DNA of 64,000 nt from NCBI RefSeq assembly GCF_032335695.1, contig NZ_JACTOJ010000002.1, positions 62,001 through 126,000 on the forward strand, given 5' to 3'. Numbering within the stretch: position 1 is the stretch's first letter; the number at the start of each line of letters is the position of its first letter. This document shows positions 23,125 to 32,903 of the stretch, piece by piece. The notes beneath the pieces were generated by a model that was not told the origin of the DNA, made no database searches, and worked only from the letters and a program-made list of their open reading frames with translations. Position numbers and translations under genes: made by a program. This stretch comes from JACTOJ01 sp032335695. Lineage in GTDB: Bacteria; Bacillota; Clostridia; Clostridiales; Clostridiaceae.

Positions 23125-25419
23125 CTATTGCTCCAATCTCCAATTATTTAGTTTTACTATTCCGCTCTGCATTGCATAGCCTGTATCGCTTTCTGCTTCC
23201 CCTATTGCAAAACTATTATTTACTAACTGCTGATTAGTGCCATTAACAAAGATATCTTTTAATAGTGAATAATTATTTTTTACAAAGGCTAGCATTTTAT
23301 TATCATCATGTCTAAACTTTTTAGTCTGATTATCCAATGTGTCAAAATTGCCTCCGCCTATTATGGAACCAGTAAAGTCTATAGTCCCTAGAACATGGAT
23401 ATTTCCCTTTACTATTATTATACCAGAAGAACTATCAGGTGAAGACATATTTTTATCAAGATCTATAATTTTTGCATTATTAGGTATTAATGACCTATCT
23501 GCATTTCTTCCAACAATATAAACGTCGCTGTCCACATTATTAATGTACAGTGCAGTATTATTATTTCTATTTAAATTGCTAGTTTGATAGGTTTTATCTC
23601 CAAAGTATACTTGATCTACAGTATTTATTTGATGTCCATCTTCAATTTGCTTATCCTTTTGCTGGCTGCTCATCACATCTCGGTTTTGGTGTCCATCTGA
23701 GTATAAAGAATCCGAGGATGTACCATAATAGTTAGAATCTACTCCCATCTCATATACTTTTCCTGCAAAGGTCTGCTGCTTAGCCAATATTTTACTCTGG
23801 TCATCTGCAGAATAATGGGTATCCACCAACTGTCCATTAGATACCGCTGCTCCAAAATTGATAATATCATTAGGAAGAGATATACCTGTTTCTTTAAGGC
23901 TTTGGCCTCCTACACTTAATCCAAGCTTAGCACAGAGTTTAAAATACTCCATCTTCTGCTGAGAGGTTAACTCCGCAGTAGGATTAGATTTTAAACTATT
24001 AAAAAGTACAAGGGGATTAATATATGCAAAATTAACCTTATTTTGATTGTAAGTTTCAATCAAAGATTGAATATCGCTGCTGCTGCCTGTGGAATAAGGT
24101 ATAGGTGTATTATAAGCCATATAATTTCCTTTAATAGCTACTGCCTCACCTGTCTGATAGGCCGGATTGGTATTTATATAGGCAGTTCCCAGTATCATAG
24201 CCTGATTTGATATATTTATGCTAGATCCATTTCCTATATCACTGCTATTTACTATTATACTGCTGGAGGAACTGTAACTTGCAGAGTCTACTCCCCTTGG
24301 CTTAGTTATATCATTAATGCCATAAAATTGCGATATGTTTAGAGTTGTCTTAGTGGCATTTAAAGCCAAATCATTGCTGGTATAAATAGCTTGTGCATTT
24401 ATATAATCATTAGACGAATCATTGATTCCTGCTGAGTTTGAGCTTTTACCCACATACACATTTCCCGCATAAAGGCTTCCTGTAAGATTTACACTTTTAT
24501 TAGACCCATTGATGTTAAAGCTGCTGGGAGTTGTGACTTCATTTGCCCCGTTAAAATTTACAGTTATTCCATTGCTGTCATCATTCCCTATGATAATTCC
24601 ACCGTTATACTTTGTATAGACCACATTTTTTAAAATGTCCTCAGCACTGGCTGGAGAACCTTTCACAAATACATCTCCATCAAATTCTGTATCACAGTTT
24701 AATCTCATATTTCCATCTATAGATATAGCATTCTGCCAAACAGGGTTATTAGAGATATTTATTACATTTCCTGACACATAATAGGCTTTTGAATAATCTG
24801 GAGTGGTTATCATTATATTGGCACTTACAGTTTTTTTGTTTGAAGTCTGTCCATTTTTAGGCGTAACATTAAAGGTTGAGGTCACTTTAAAGTTTATTTT
24901 ATTATTGCTGTCAAAATGCAAAGAAGACGGAATAGTTAGTGTAGGTATATCTGCTAACCCGTCATATAAGGATTTATTAACGTCCGCGTCTCCATCGCGG
25001 TTTATATATTTCCCCTCCGGAAGATTTTCTGTATCCGTTCTAGAATTCAAATAGGCTTCCACTACGGTCTTATAGCTGTTTTTAAATATATTATCTGCAT
25101 TATTATAAAGCTGCTGATTGTTTATGGAACCATCTGCCGCAAATATGGAGGAATCTGATTCTGCATTGTTTTTTAAATAGGCAGACACTGCCTCATTACC
25201 TTGCTTTACAGCATATTCTACCACTTTGTTAACTATTCCTTCAGTTACATTTATGCCAGAATCCGTATAATAAGTATTTTTTACCTTCTGACTTGCCACA
25301 AGCCTCATAGAATAATCAGATCCAGTAAGGGCCAGTACTGCCGTTCCAAAAGTAACAATTACAGCAAAAACTATTAGAACCATTAACATTGAAGAACCTT
25401 TTTTCTTTTTCTTATACAT
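23125..25419 (-). CDS. Large PilX-like pilus assembly protein
   Basis: 764 residues. The N-terminus MYKKKKKGSSMLMVLIVFAV is a PilX-type variant prepilin leader (Gly-Ser-Ser, no Glu at +5), with one membrane helix. The remainder is an extracellular, Asn/Ser-rich, beta-strand-rich region with repeated short strands such as SIDGNMRLNCDTEFDGDVFV. This is much larger than proteobacterial PilX (about 200 residues), as is common in clostridial clusters. It probably works with the neighbouring minor pilins in assembly or adhesion; exact role unknown. Confidence 0.75.
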   Translation of the reverse strand: MYKKKKKGSSMLMVLIVFAVIVTFGTAVLALTGSDYSMRLVASQKVKNTYYTDSGINVTEGIVNKVVEYAVKQGNEAVSAYLKNNAESDSSIFAADGSINNQQLYNNADNIFKNSYKTVVEAYLNSRTDTENLPEGKYINRDGDADVNKSLYDGLADIPTLTIPSSLHFDSNNKINFKVTSTFNVTPKNGQTSNKKTVSANIMITTPDYSKAYYVSGNVINISNNPVWQNAISIDGNMRLNCDTEFDGDVFVKGSPASAEDILKNVVYTKYNGGIIIGNDDSNGITVNFNGANEVTTPSSFNINGSNKSVNLTGSLYAGNVYVGKSSNSAGINDSSNDYINAQAIYTSNDLALNATKTTLNISQFYGINDITKPRGVDSASYSSSSSIIVNSSDIGNGSSINISNQAMILGTAYINTNPAYQTGEAVAIKGNYMAYNTPIPYSTGSSSDIQSLIETYNQNKVNFAYINPLVLFNSLKSNPTAELTSQQKMEYFKLCAKLGLSVGGQSLKETGISLPNDIINFGAAVSNGQLVDTHYSADDQSKILAKQQTFAGKVYEMGVDSNYYGTSSDSLYSDGHQNRDVMSSQQKDKQIEDGHQINTVDQVYFGDKTYQTSNLNRNNNTALYINNVDSDVYIVGRNADRSLIPNNAKIIDLDKNMSSPDSSSGIIIVKGNIHVLGTIDFTGSIIGGGNFDTLDNQTKKFRHDDNKMLAFVKNNYSLLKDIFVNGTNQQLVNNSFAIGEAESDTGYAMQSGIVKLNNWRLEQ

Positions 25420-25431
25420 TCCCGCCCCTCC

Positions 25432-26322
25432 TTAATCATAAATATTTATTGACGAAATCAGATCATAATAAGCTGCTCCCTTAGTTCCGTTAATCCATGA
25501 ATATATATTCACATGAACATCGTACACACCTTTTATATTGCTACCATCAGTAATCTGCTGCAAATTGCTGTAGACCCTTACATTGCTGCTTTCTGGAGAA
25601 CAATTTATGCTTCCGTTGCTAGAGTCGTTTTTAAAAGTGTACATTGAAAGTATCGTATCACTGCCAGTTGAATTGTTGTCTGCAGATATGGTGACAGCAT
25701 TTGATGCAGAATTAATAATTTTCACTTTCTTAACCGCATTTGTTATACTGTTTAATGTAACTATATTGCTGCTGTCACTGGCATTGTTTATTTTTATGGT
25801 ACTATCATCGGAAACTATTTCTATATTACCCTTGCTTGAATAAGTGTTGCTTATAGATGCGCTGCTTAGGGTAAAGGTGTTAGTACCAGTGATATTAATT
25901 GTAGCATCATAGGTAGTAGAGGTAACCTCATTAGGCTGGTAGCTTATATCACTTTTTCGCTGATAGGTTATATCTGCCTTTACATTATCTCCCATACCAA
26001 TATCTGCACCAGTTATAGAATAGCCAAGATTATATTTTGAGGTATCCGTAGTGGTTCCCATTTGAGTCATATACTGTGGAGTATCGGTTATATTTAATTC
26101 AATATTACCACTTCCGTCCGCATCATGCTGAGCCTTTATGGATTCAATTATTTTTTGTGCAGCCAAAGAATATTTCTGCAAATTTTCGGATTTTTTATTA
26201 GTTCTAACAGAGGTTGTAACCAAAATTCCTAAAGGTACAACTATCATGGCGAAAATAGCCAGGCTAACTAATACCTCTATTAGAGTCATGGCTTTTTTCT
26301 TTTTAACAAAAAACTTATTCAT
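25432..26322 (-). CDS. Minor prepilin, PilV-like
   Basis: 296 residues. The leader MNKFFVKKKKA precedes MTLIEVLVSLAIFAMIVVP, a prepilin helix with Glu at +5. The residue before the cleavage site is Ala rather than the usual Gly. The globular part is Ser/Thr/Asn-rich and beta-stranded. AGGAGATGG precedes the ATG, and the gene follows the PilO-like gene closely. Likely a minor pilin. Confidence 0.85.
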   Translation of the reverse strand: MNKFFVKKKKAMTLIEVLVSLAIFAMIVVPLGILVTTSVRTNKKSENLQKYSLAAQKIIESIKAQHDADGSGNIELNITDTPQYMTQMGTTTDTSKYNLGYSITGADIGMGDNVKADITYQRKSDISYQPNEVTSTTYDATINITGTNTFTLSSASISNTYSSKGNIEIVSDDSTIKINNASDSSNIVTLNSITNAVKKVKIINSASNAVTISADNNSTGSDTILSMYTFKNDSSNGSINCSPESSNVRVYSNLQQITDGSNIKGVYDVHVNIYSWINGTKGAAYYDLISSINIYD

Positions 26323-26333
26323 AAGACCATCTC

Positions 26334-27572
26334 CTATTGATTCTTGGTCTGTACAACATTGCCTTGTCCTTTAACAGATATTCGTGGCTGATTTCCATCA
26401 TCATTAACTATGGTAACATTAACAACTCTAGAGGTTTTATTGTTAACACTTAAATTGATTCCTGTATTATCTGTATTTGAACTTCTTTTGCTGGAGTAGA
26501 TTATTATTGAAATATCATTGCCTACAGGGGTAAATTCCTCCCCATTTCCACTTGCTTGTTTTGGATAGGAATCACTTCCTGCTGTATATTTATAATAGAA
26601 TTTCCCGTTAGTTTCTGTTACTGTTATATTAACATTTTCAACATTATTTTTATCATCATAAACATAGGTAGTTCTCTGCTCGTCACCATATTTTCCAAGC
26701 ATTATAGCTGGCAAATCTGAATTTACGGATCTTACTGCCATGGCAAAATCCTTATCATCCTTTTGCGCAACTGCTGCCTGCTGTATAGTAGCATTGCTTG
26801 CCACTGTACCTGCAAAAGGATTTTGTTTACCGTATTGCCCATTGGAATTCCATTTTAAATAATCCTGATCCATATCTGCAAATTTAGGAATTGAATAGAA
26901 TTCTAAGGTGGCTGTTCCATTAATTAAACTGCCTCCACCGCTTAAAGTAAGCCCTGATATAGCTATAAGCTTTTCATTTCCTTCTATATTCTTAAGGAAA
27001 GTCATAACGCCGTCATAGCTGCCTGAGAAAGTAATATTTGCCTTCATAGAATTTACGGTGCTTGCAGAAACCTGAGCACTGCTCTTTCCAGTTAATATCT
27101 GGCTGTCATATTTGTCTACCAATTTCTGAAGCTCAGCTATCTGCTTTGTATTATCTTGTTTGCTTTGTGAATTAGTACTGCTTGAAGAATTGGAGCTGCT
27201 GCTGCCAGAACTGCTGTTGTTTGTGCTATTGCTATTTGTGGTATCTTGAAAGGTTATGTTTCCCTCAACATTTGATGATTTATATATGCTATCTAATTCT
27301 AGTATAAGCTTATCCTGATTCAAAACAGGATAAATTCTGCCCACTCTGCTCTGAACCTTTTCATTAAGTTCCTTAGTGGTTTTTGATAGAGTACCTGCTC
27401 TGGCTATCTGGCTTTTTATATTGTCAAGCCTGCTGGATTGAGTATCTCTCTCAGCTTTAAGTTCAGATATTTTGCTTGTTTCCATTTTAAATATTATATC
27501 ATAGTATCCTATTCCTACCAGTACGCATATCAATAAGGTAAGCAGTAACTTTTCTGATTTACTTATTTTCAT
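26334..27572 (-). CDS. pilO: Type IV pilus inner-membrane alignment protein, PilO-like
   Basis: About 412 residues from the ATG at 27572 (AAAGGGTG nine bases upstream; the longer frame uses an unsupported TTG). It has a short cytoplasmic start, one membrane helix (KLLLTLLICVLVGIGYYDII), a coiled coil (about 35-75) and a PilO-type ferredoxin-like domain, with a Ser/Asn-rich linker around 115-145. The C-terminal ~150 residues exceed the usual PilO length and are not recognised. It overlaps the pilN end by 14 bases. Confidence 0.8.
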   Translation of the reverse strand: MKISKSEKLLLTLLICVLVGIGYYDIIFKMETSKISELKAERDTQSSRLDNIKSQIARAGTLSKTTKELNEKVQSRVGRIYPVLNQDKLILELDSIYKSSNVEGNITFQDTTNSNSTNNSSSGSSSSNSSSSTNSQSKQDNTKQIAELQKLVDKYDSQILTGKSSAQVSASTVNSMKANITFSGSYDGVMTFLKNIEGNEKLIAISGLTLSGGGSLINGTATLEFYSIPKFADMDQDYLKWNSNGQYGKQNPFAGTVASNATIQQAAVAQKDDKDFAMAVRSVNSDLPAIMLGKYGDEQRTTYVYDDKNNVENVNITVTETNGKFYYKYTAGSDSYPKQASGNGEEFTPVGNDISIIIYSSKRSSNTDNTGINLSVNNKTSRVVNVTIVNDDGNQPRISVKGQGNVVQTKNQ

Positions 27573-28128
27573 TTTTATCAACACCCTTTATAGTACATTT
27601 AGCTGTAAAAGTGTAAGTCTTTTGGCTCACGCCAGCGTTAATATCAGTTATATTAACATAGCTTACATTTTCTAAGGATAATAGATTATGCTCAAATTGT
27701 GCTATGCCAGCTCTGCTGGAAGCTGTGCAGCTTAAGTCTAAACTATTGGCGCTTATAGATATGTTAGTTAAAAAAACATCCTGAGGAAGCTGAGCATTTA
27801 TATTGTTTAAAAATTCAGTGCTTACAGTATTAGCATTGTCTACAGCTGCTCTGATAACTGCTGCTCCCTTATCATACTGATTTAAAATAGTATTTTTATT
27901 TTGTATTTTTTCTGAGTTTATGTATTGTGTTTGAAGATTTGTATCACTTATCTGAGTTTTTAAATTAGAAATTTTTCCATTTAATAATAAGCTGTCTATG
28001 CCGTACCAAATACTGGACCCTATTATAAAAACACCTAATAGTGCCACAATTCCTATAATTGTGTAATTAGTAGTTTTAGACTCCTGCTTAGAATCATTAT
28101 AGGGCAGAAAAAAATTTAAATCTCTCAT
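27559..28128 (-). CDS. pilN: Type IV pilus assembly protein PilN
   Basis: 189 residues. The cytoplasmic N-terminus MRDLNFFLPYN corresponds to the PilM-binding motif of PilN proteins. Then come a membrane helix (YTIIGIVALLGVFIIGSSIW), a coiled coil and a small alpha/beta domain (VFLTNISISANSLDLSCTA). It links cytoplasmic PilM to PilO across the membrane. It starts eight bases after pilM. Confidence 0.88.
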   Translation of the reverse strand: MRDLNFFLPYNDSKQESKTTNYTIIGIVALLGVFIIGSSIWYGIDSLLLNGKISNLKTQISDTNLQTQYINSEKIQNKNTILNQYDKGAAVIRAAVDNANTVSTEFLNNINAQLPQDVFLTNISISANSLDLSCTASSRAGIAQFEHNLLSLENVSYVNITDINAGVSQKTYTFTAKCTIKGVDKNENK

Positions 28129-28136
28129 GGTTTCAC

Positions 28137-29288
28137 CTACCTATATCTTATAACAGCACCTATGGCATTTATGTACAAATCCATATCGCTATCATCAGCT
28201 TCATACTGTGCATTGCTCAGCATATTTATATGACGAGCTGGAATATCAAATCTAGACTGAAAATATTCTCTCAAGCCTTTAAGCTTTGAAACACCTCCAT
28301 ATATAAATAGCTTATCTATCTTATTGCCGACCTTTTTATTTCTAAAAAACTGAAATATCTTTGAAAGCTCCTCCGCCCATTCTTCTACTTCCGGTCTTAA
28401 AGCCTTAGATATTTCATTTTCAGCATAATTTATTATGTCTGCTTCTTTTATCTTTCTCGTTTCTGCATCATTTAAGCTTATGCCAAGCTTTTCTGCTAAT
28501 GCCTGATCCAGATGTCTTCCTCCAGATTTTATTATTCTGGCAAATTCTAGATTTTCTCCTGTATATATATTAACCTCGATACTTTCTGCACCCATATCTA
28601 GTACAGCTATAGTATCTTCAGGGTTATATTCTGTTTCATTAATAATGTGTCTTCCTATTATAAGCTTTCTTACTGCATTATAATTTATATCTAATGCGTT
28701 TGGTTTTAATTTTGCATTTTTCAAAAGTGTCATGTATTCTTTAGACAATTTAGTTGGGTATATTATTGCTAATAATCTAAGCTTGTCCGCTTCATCTTCT
28801 CTGATTTTCTCTAATACATTATATTGAACAATGTAATTATCCATGTTAAGCGGCAAATATCTCTGAAGTTCAAAGTTTACCAAGGTACTTAGCTCTTCTC
28901 CTTCAGCATAGGGTACAACTATTTCCCTATTTATTATTGTGGTGCTGTTGTTTGTGCAATTAGCATCTTTCACATTGATTCCATTTTCCTTAAGTCTTTT
29001 TTCTATCTCAATAGAAAACACTGTAGAATTCTGCATCACAGTATCATACACAGAATTTAATAAAGTTTTTATGGTAAAGGCCTTTTCTATAGTTATCCCA
29101 TTAGAAGTGCATTTTCCAACTACTATTTTGGTGTTTTGAGATCCAATATCCAATGAAACAACTTTCTTGTTAATAAGAGGCTTCAGTGGTTTCTCTTTTT
29201 TTTCTTCTTTATTTTTCTTTTTTAAACTTAATTGTGATATATCTGTGTTAAGAATCTTTTTCAGATTTAGCTGTTTAAGTTTTTCCAA
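28137..29288 (-). CDS. pilM: Type IV pilus actin-like ATPase PilM
   Basis: About 383 residues. It has actin-like ATPase elements: VVSLDIGSQNTKIVVGK (phosphate 1), IAVLDMGAESIEVNIY (phosphate 2) and LFIYGGVSKLKGLREYF (adenosine motif). The first ~40 residues are a Lys-rich extension not typical of PilM. The longest frame starts at a GTG inside the ribosome site; the TTG at 29286-29288, after GAGGTGA, is preferred. It forms the cytoplasmic ring with PilN. It is preceded by the interlaced hairpins after pilA. Confidence 0.9.
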   Translation of the reverse strand: MEKLKQLNLKKILNTDISQLSLKKKNKEEKKEKPLKPLINKKVVSLDIGSQNTKIVVGKCTSNGITIEKAFTIKTLLNSVYDTVMQNSTVFSIEIEKRLKENGINVKDANCTNNSTTIINREIVVPYAEGEELSTLVNFELQRYLPLNMDNYIVQYNVLEKIREDEADKLRLLAIIYPTKLSKEYMTLLKNAKLKPNALDINYNAVRKLIIGRHIINETEYNPEDTIAVLDMGAESIEVNIYTGENLEFARIIKSGGRHLDQALAEKLGISLNDAETRKIKEADIINYAENEISKALRPEVEEWAEELSKIFQFFRNKKVGNKIDKLFIYGGVSKLKGLREYFQSRFDIPARHINMLSNAQYEADDSDMDLYINAIGAVIRYR

Positions 29289-29322
29289 TGCAATCACCTC
29301 TTATTTTGTAAATTGATTTAAA

Positions 29323-29379
29323 AGTATTTTTTAGGATATACACTCAATAACAGTAAAAAATACTATCTTGAGTGTATAT
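29323..29379 (-). promoter_or_regulatory. Two interlaced perfect inverted repeats between pilA and pilM
   Basis: Repeat A is AGTATTTTTTA (29323-29333) with TAAAAAATACT (29354-29364). Repeat B is ATATACACTCAA (29336-29347) with TTGAGTGTATAT (29368-29379). The order A-B-A'-B' means the 11- and 12-bp helices cannot form as separate nested hairpins: they are either alternatives or a pseudoknot. The element starts 17 bases after the pilA stop. There is no T-run of terminator type right after helix B. It may set pilin mRNA stability or read-through into pilM. Confidence 0.65.
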
Positions 29380-29396
29380 AATTATATTTTTTATTA

Positions 29397-29786
29397 TTAT
29401 GGTGTTGTTGATACAGTTACGTTACCGCTTGCAACAGTTATCTGATATCCTGTTTTATTCTTAGCTTGAGGAGACTTAATTCCAGATAACTGACTTTCTA
29501 AATCTGTTTGCTCAGTTCCAGCAGCATTTTTTACAGTTACTGTTGAACCTGAAATGCTAACTGCATAATTATCATCTGTAACCGTACCATCTGCAACTAA
29601 AGCCATTGTTGTTCTCTTTATAGACTCACAGCTTGCATTATCAGATTTAACTTTTGAATGTTCCTCCACAGCTATAAAATTAGGTATTGCTATAGCAGCG
29701 ATTATTGCAAGGACTGCTAAAACTATGATAAGTTCGATAAGTGTAAAGCCCTTCTTTTTCTTTTTGTTATTGATTGATTTAATCAT
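29397..29786 (-). CDS. pilA: Major type IV pilin
   Basis: 129 residues. The leader ends KKKKKG, then FTLIELIIVLAVLAIIAAIA with Phe +1 and Glu +5. A short globular domain follows with SCESIKRTTMALVADGTV and two strand pairs. There is a single Cys and no disulphide pair, as is usual in clostridial pilins. AGGGAGG precedes the ATG. Its position between pilC and pilM, its small size and the stable hairpins after it suggest it is the abundant shaft subunit. Confidence 0.93.
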   Translation of the reverse strand: MIKSINNKKKKKGFTLIELIIVLAVLAIIAAIAIPNFIAVEEHSKVKSDNASCESIKRTTMALVADGTVTDDNYAVSISGSTVTVKNAAGTEQTDLESQLSGIKSPQAKNKTGYQITVASGNVTVSTTP

Positions 29787-29858
29787 TAATTTTTCCTCCC
29801 TTTATTTATGTATATTTAACTGGATATCCAGCTAATAACTTGATAATATATTTTTCAA

Positions 29859-31064
29859 TTAACTTAGTCCGCTGTACATTGTAAACATAGGCTGCAGCAG
29901 TGATATTACCATAAAGCCTATCACTAAGCCCATCACCACTATCATCAGCGGCTCTAACAGCGCTGTAAACATCTGAATTTGAGTTTCCAGCTCTTCATCG
30001 TAGAAGTCTGCGGTTTTGTTTAAAATAGAATCCATGGATCCTGACTCTTCCCCTATGCTTATCATGGATAAAAGCATGGGTGGAAAAAGACTAGTTTCAC
30101 TCATGGAGGCTGCAAGGCTCTCGCCCTTCATCACCATATCTCTGGTTCTAGTGATTTCTACTTCCACTACCTTGTTGCTTACTACCTGGGAAACTATATT
30201 TAAGCCATCAATCAAGGTTATACCGCTGGATATTACCGTAGCTAAGGTTCTGGTGAACCTAGAAACCACTATCATCTGACTTAACTTTTTTACAATAGGT
30301 ATTTTAAGCTTCATTTTATCTAGAAATAAAACTCCGCTGCTGCTCTTAAAATAGTATCTAATTCCTACAGCTATTCCTATAAGAATAAATATTATTAAAA
30401 TCCAATGAGCTCTTATGGTATCACTTATGGCTAACAGAATTTTAGTACTTGTAGGCAGCTGTATATTGTTGCTTTTAAACATTCCTACAAAGGTTGGCAT
30501 TACAAATACCAAAAGCACACTAACTACAATTATAGCTACACAGGCAAGAACTATAGGATATATCATTGCCGATCTGATTTTATTATTTAGTTTATTGTCT
30601 TTTTCATAGTGATTTGACATCCTGAGCATTATGGTATCCAAATTACCGGTCATTTCACCTGCCGCTACCATGCTTATAAAAAGCTGTGGAAATACATCCG
30701 AGTGCTGAGCCATAGCCTCTGAAAGTGTGCCGCCTTTTCTCACTTCTTCATGTATGTCCTTTATAGCATCACTAAGCTTTGGATTAGTTATCTGCTCCGA
30801 CAACACTTCAAGGCAGGTATTTATAGGTGCTCCTGCATCCAGCATGGTGTAAAACTGTCTAGCAAATATTGATATATCTTTAACCTTAACCTTCTGCAAG
30901 AATTTAAGATCAAATTCTGTGCCTTTTTTTATCTCCTCCACCATCAAAGGATAGTAATTGTTTATGCTTATCATTTCCATTACTGCATCCTTGGAGGGAG
31001 CTTCATATATTCCTTCTATTCTTTCTCCTCGGTCATTTGTGGCCTTATATCTATAATTGCCCAT
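29859..31064 (-). CDS. pilC: Type IV pilus inner-membrane platform protein PilC
   Basis: 401 residues with two GspF/PilC domains: the first around 65-190 (FARQFYTMLDAGAPINTCLE) and the second around 265-390 (FTRTLATVISSGITLIDGLN). There are three membrane helices (about 165-190, 215-235 and at the C-terminus). It is the platform on which PilB drives pilin insertion. It starts 27 bases after pilB with GGGGTGAG upstream. Confidence 0.95.
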   Translation of the reverse strand: MGNYRYKATNDRGERIEGIYEAPSKDAVMEMISINNYYPLMVEEIKKGTEFDLKFLQKVKVKDISIFARQFYTMLDAGAPINTCLEVLSEQITNPKLSDAIKDIHEEVRKGGTLSEAMAQHSDVFPQLFISMVAAGEMTGNLDTIMLRMSNHYEKDNKLNNKIRSAMIYPIVLACVAIIVVSVLLVFVMPTFVGMFKSNNIQLPTSTKILLAISDTIRAHWILIIFILIGIAVGIRYYFKSSSGVLFLDKMKLKIPIVKKLSQMIVVSRFTRTLATVISSGITLIDGLNIVSQVVSNKVVEVEITRTRDMVMKGESLAASMSETSLFPPMLLSMISIGEESGSMDSILNKTADFYDEELETQIQMFTALLEPLMIVVMGLVIGFMVISLLQPMFTMYSGLS

Positions 31065-31091
31065 TAGGTATTCTCACCCCATTTTTGTAAT

Positions 31092-32783
31092 TTATTCCTG
31101 CATATAAGCAATTTTAACAAGTTCTTCCACAGTGGTTATTCCATTGTTAACTAGCTCTTTGCAGGCTTGTCCCAAAGTTTTCATACCATTTTTGATAGAT
31201 AAATCCTTTAAAAGCTCGCTGCTGTTGCTATTCACTATAGCATCTCTATGCTCTCTAGTGATTTCCATAATTTCATAAACCCCTGTTCTTCCAGAGTAAC
31301 CCGTGTTGTTGCAATAAGCACAGCCTTTCCCTCTATACAAGGTTTTAGCTTCATTCTTAGTAATTCCTAAGATAGCTTTTTCATAGTCGCTGGCTTCATA
31401 TTCTTCCTTGCAGCGAGGACATATTTTCTTCACCAATCTTTGAGCTATTACTCCGCTTAGGGAAGTAGCCACCAAATAGGATTGGACTCCCATATCTATG
31501 AGTCTCATTACGCTAGATGGAGCATCATTTGTATGAAGGGTACTCAATACTAGATGTCCGGTTATAGCCGCTCTTATAGCTATTTCAGCAGTTTCCCCGT
31601 CTCTTATCTCACCGATCATCACTATGTCAGGGTCCTGCCTAAGTATGGATCTTAAGCCGCTGGCAAAGGTTAATCCCGCTTTAACATTAACATTTACCTG
31701 ATTAACTCCCTCCAAAGTGTACTCTACAGGGTCTTCAACAGTTATAATATTTTTATCTAAATTGTTTAATTGGTTCAAAATAGTATACAAGGTTGTAGAC
31801 TTACCGCTTCCTGTAGGCCCTGTAACCAGCATTATTCCGTGAGGACTTTTTATTATGTTATTCAGCTGCTTTAATTCATATTCATTCATGCCTAAATTTT
31901 CTATGCCTATTTTATAGTTATCACGGCTTAAAATTCTTATTACTATCTTTTCCCCAAACACTGTAGGCAATATGGATACTCTGAGATCTACATCCGCATT
32001 TTCCTGCCTCATCAATATTCTTCCGTCCTGAGGCGCACGTTTTTCTGCTATATTAAGATTAGCTAATATTTTTATTCTAGTAACCAATGCCGCTAAGGAA
32101 TCCACTGATAAACTGGATATCTGCTGAAGCTGACCGTCGATTCTGTATCTTATTCTTACGGATTTTTCAAAAGGTTCTATATGTATATCACTGGCCCTAG
32201 CTTCTATGGCATTTTTTATTAAATAATCCACCATTTTTACCACCGGTGCATTTTTAATATCATCAAAGGTTACTTCTTCCTGAGCTTGGGACTTGTTATC
32301 CTCCTGGCTTTCCTTTGAAAGTTCAGCTGCTGCCTTAAGAACTTGTTCATTGGAATACTGCCTTTCTATATTTTTTCTGATATCTTCTTTCTTGGCTATG
32401 AAGGTTTCAACCTCAAAGCCTGTGGATATGGAAACATCATCTATAGCAAATATATTTAATGGATCCCACATGGCTATCTGTATGGTATTTTCATTAAAAC
32501 CAAAAGGAATTAAGTCATGTTTTGTACATATACTCTGAGGAAGAGATTTTATCGCCATTTTATCTATGCTTGTAGAATTCAAATCCACTCTTTTTATTCC
32601 TGTTTGCGTTTCAATAGTACTGATTATATCCTCTTCTGTGACAAGTCCATCATCTATTAGGAGCTCTCCAAGCTTCTTACCTAAGGTCTTTTGCCTCGAT
32701 AAAGCATCTTGGAGCTGTTTCATATTAATTTTGCCTGATTGTACAAGTAAATCCCCTAACCTTCTTTTCACTATTCTCTCCAT
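31092..32783 (-). CDS. pilB: Type IV pilus extension ATPase PilB
   Basis: 563 residues. The N-terminal MshE/GspE-like region (1-160: RLGDLLVQSGKINMKQLQDA) precedes the ATPase with Walker A TGPTGSGKSTTLYT, Asp box VEDPVEY, Walker B DPDIVMIGEIRDGET and the His box LVLSTLHTND. A zinc site with four cysteines follows (CPRCKEEY, then GCAYCNNTG). These residues are complete, so an active extension motor is expected. It is the first gene of the pilus operon, behind its own promoter. Confidence 0.96.
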   Translation of the reverse strand: MERIVKRRLGDLLVQSGKINMKQLQDALSRQKTLGKKLGELLIDDGLVTEEDIISTIETQTGIKRVDLNSTSIDKMAIKSLPQSICTKHDLIPFGFNENTIQIAMWDPLNIFAIDDVSISTGFEVETFIAKKEDIRKNIERQYSNEQVLKAAAELSKESQEDNKSQAQEEVTFDDIKNAPVVKMVDYLIKNAIEARASDIHIEPFEKSVRIRYRIDGQLQQISSLSVDSLAALVTRIKILANLNIAEKRAPQDGRILMRQENADVDLRVSILPTVFGEKIVIRILSRDNYKIGIENLGMNEYELKQLNNIIKSPHGIMLVTGPTGSGKSTTLYTILNQLNNLDKNIITVEDPVEYTLEGVNQVNVNVKAGLTFASGLRSILRQDPDIVMIGEIRDGETAEIAIRAAITGHLVLSTLHTNDAPSSVMRLIDMGVQSYLVATSLSGVIAQRLVKKICPRCKEEYEASDYEKAILGITKNEAKTLYRGKGCAYCNNTGYSGRTGVYEIMEITREHRDAIVNSNSSELLKDLSIKNGMKTLGQACKELVNNGITTVEELVKIAYMQE

Positions 32784-32874
32784 TAAAATTCCCCTTAAAA
32801 GAAATTTGACAAAAAATATATATAATTTTTAATAAAATTCACTATTTTTTCATTTATGCTTCCTTGCTACTATA

Positions 32875-32903
32875 AGTATATTAAGTTAAATTTAAATTAT
32901 CAA
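32875..32903 (-). promoter_or_regulatory. Promoter of the pilus operon
   Basis: On the minus strand TTGATA (32903-32898), 17 bases, then TATACT (32880-32875), about 90 bases before pilB. AAGGGGA is the ribosome site. The remaining gap to the groEL terminator (32904-33231) is AT-rich and shows no gene or structure I recognise. Confidence 0.8.
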
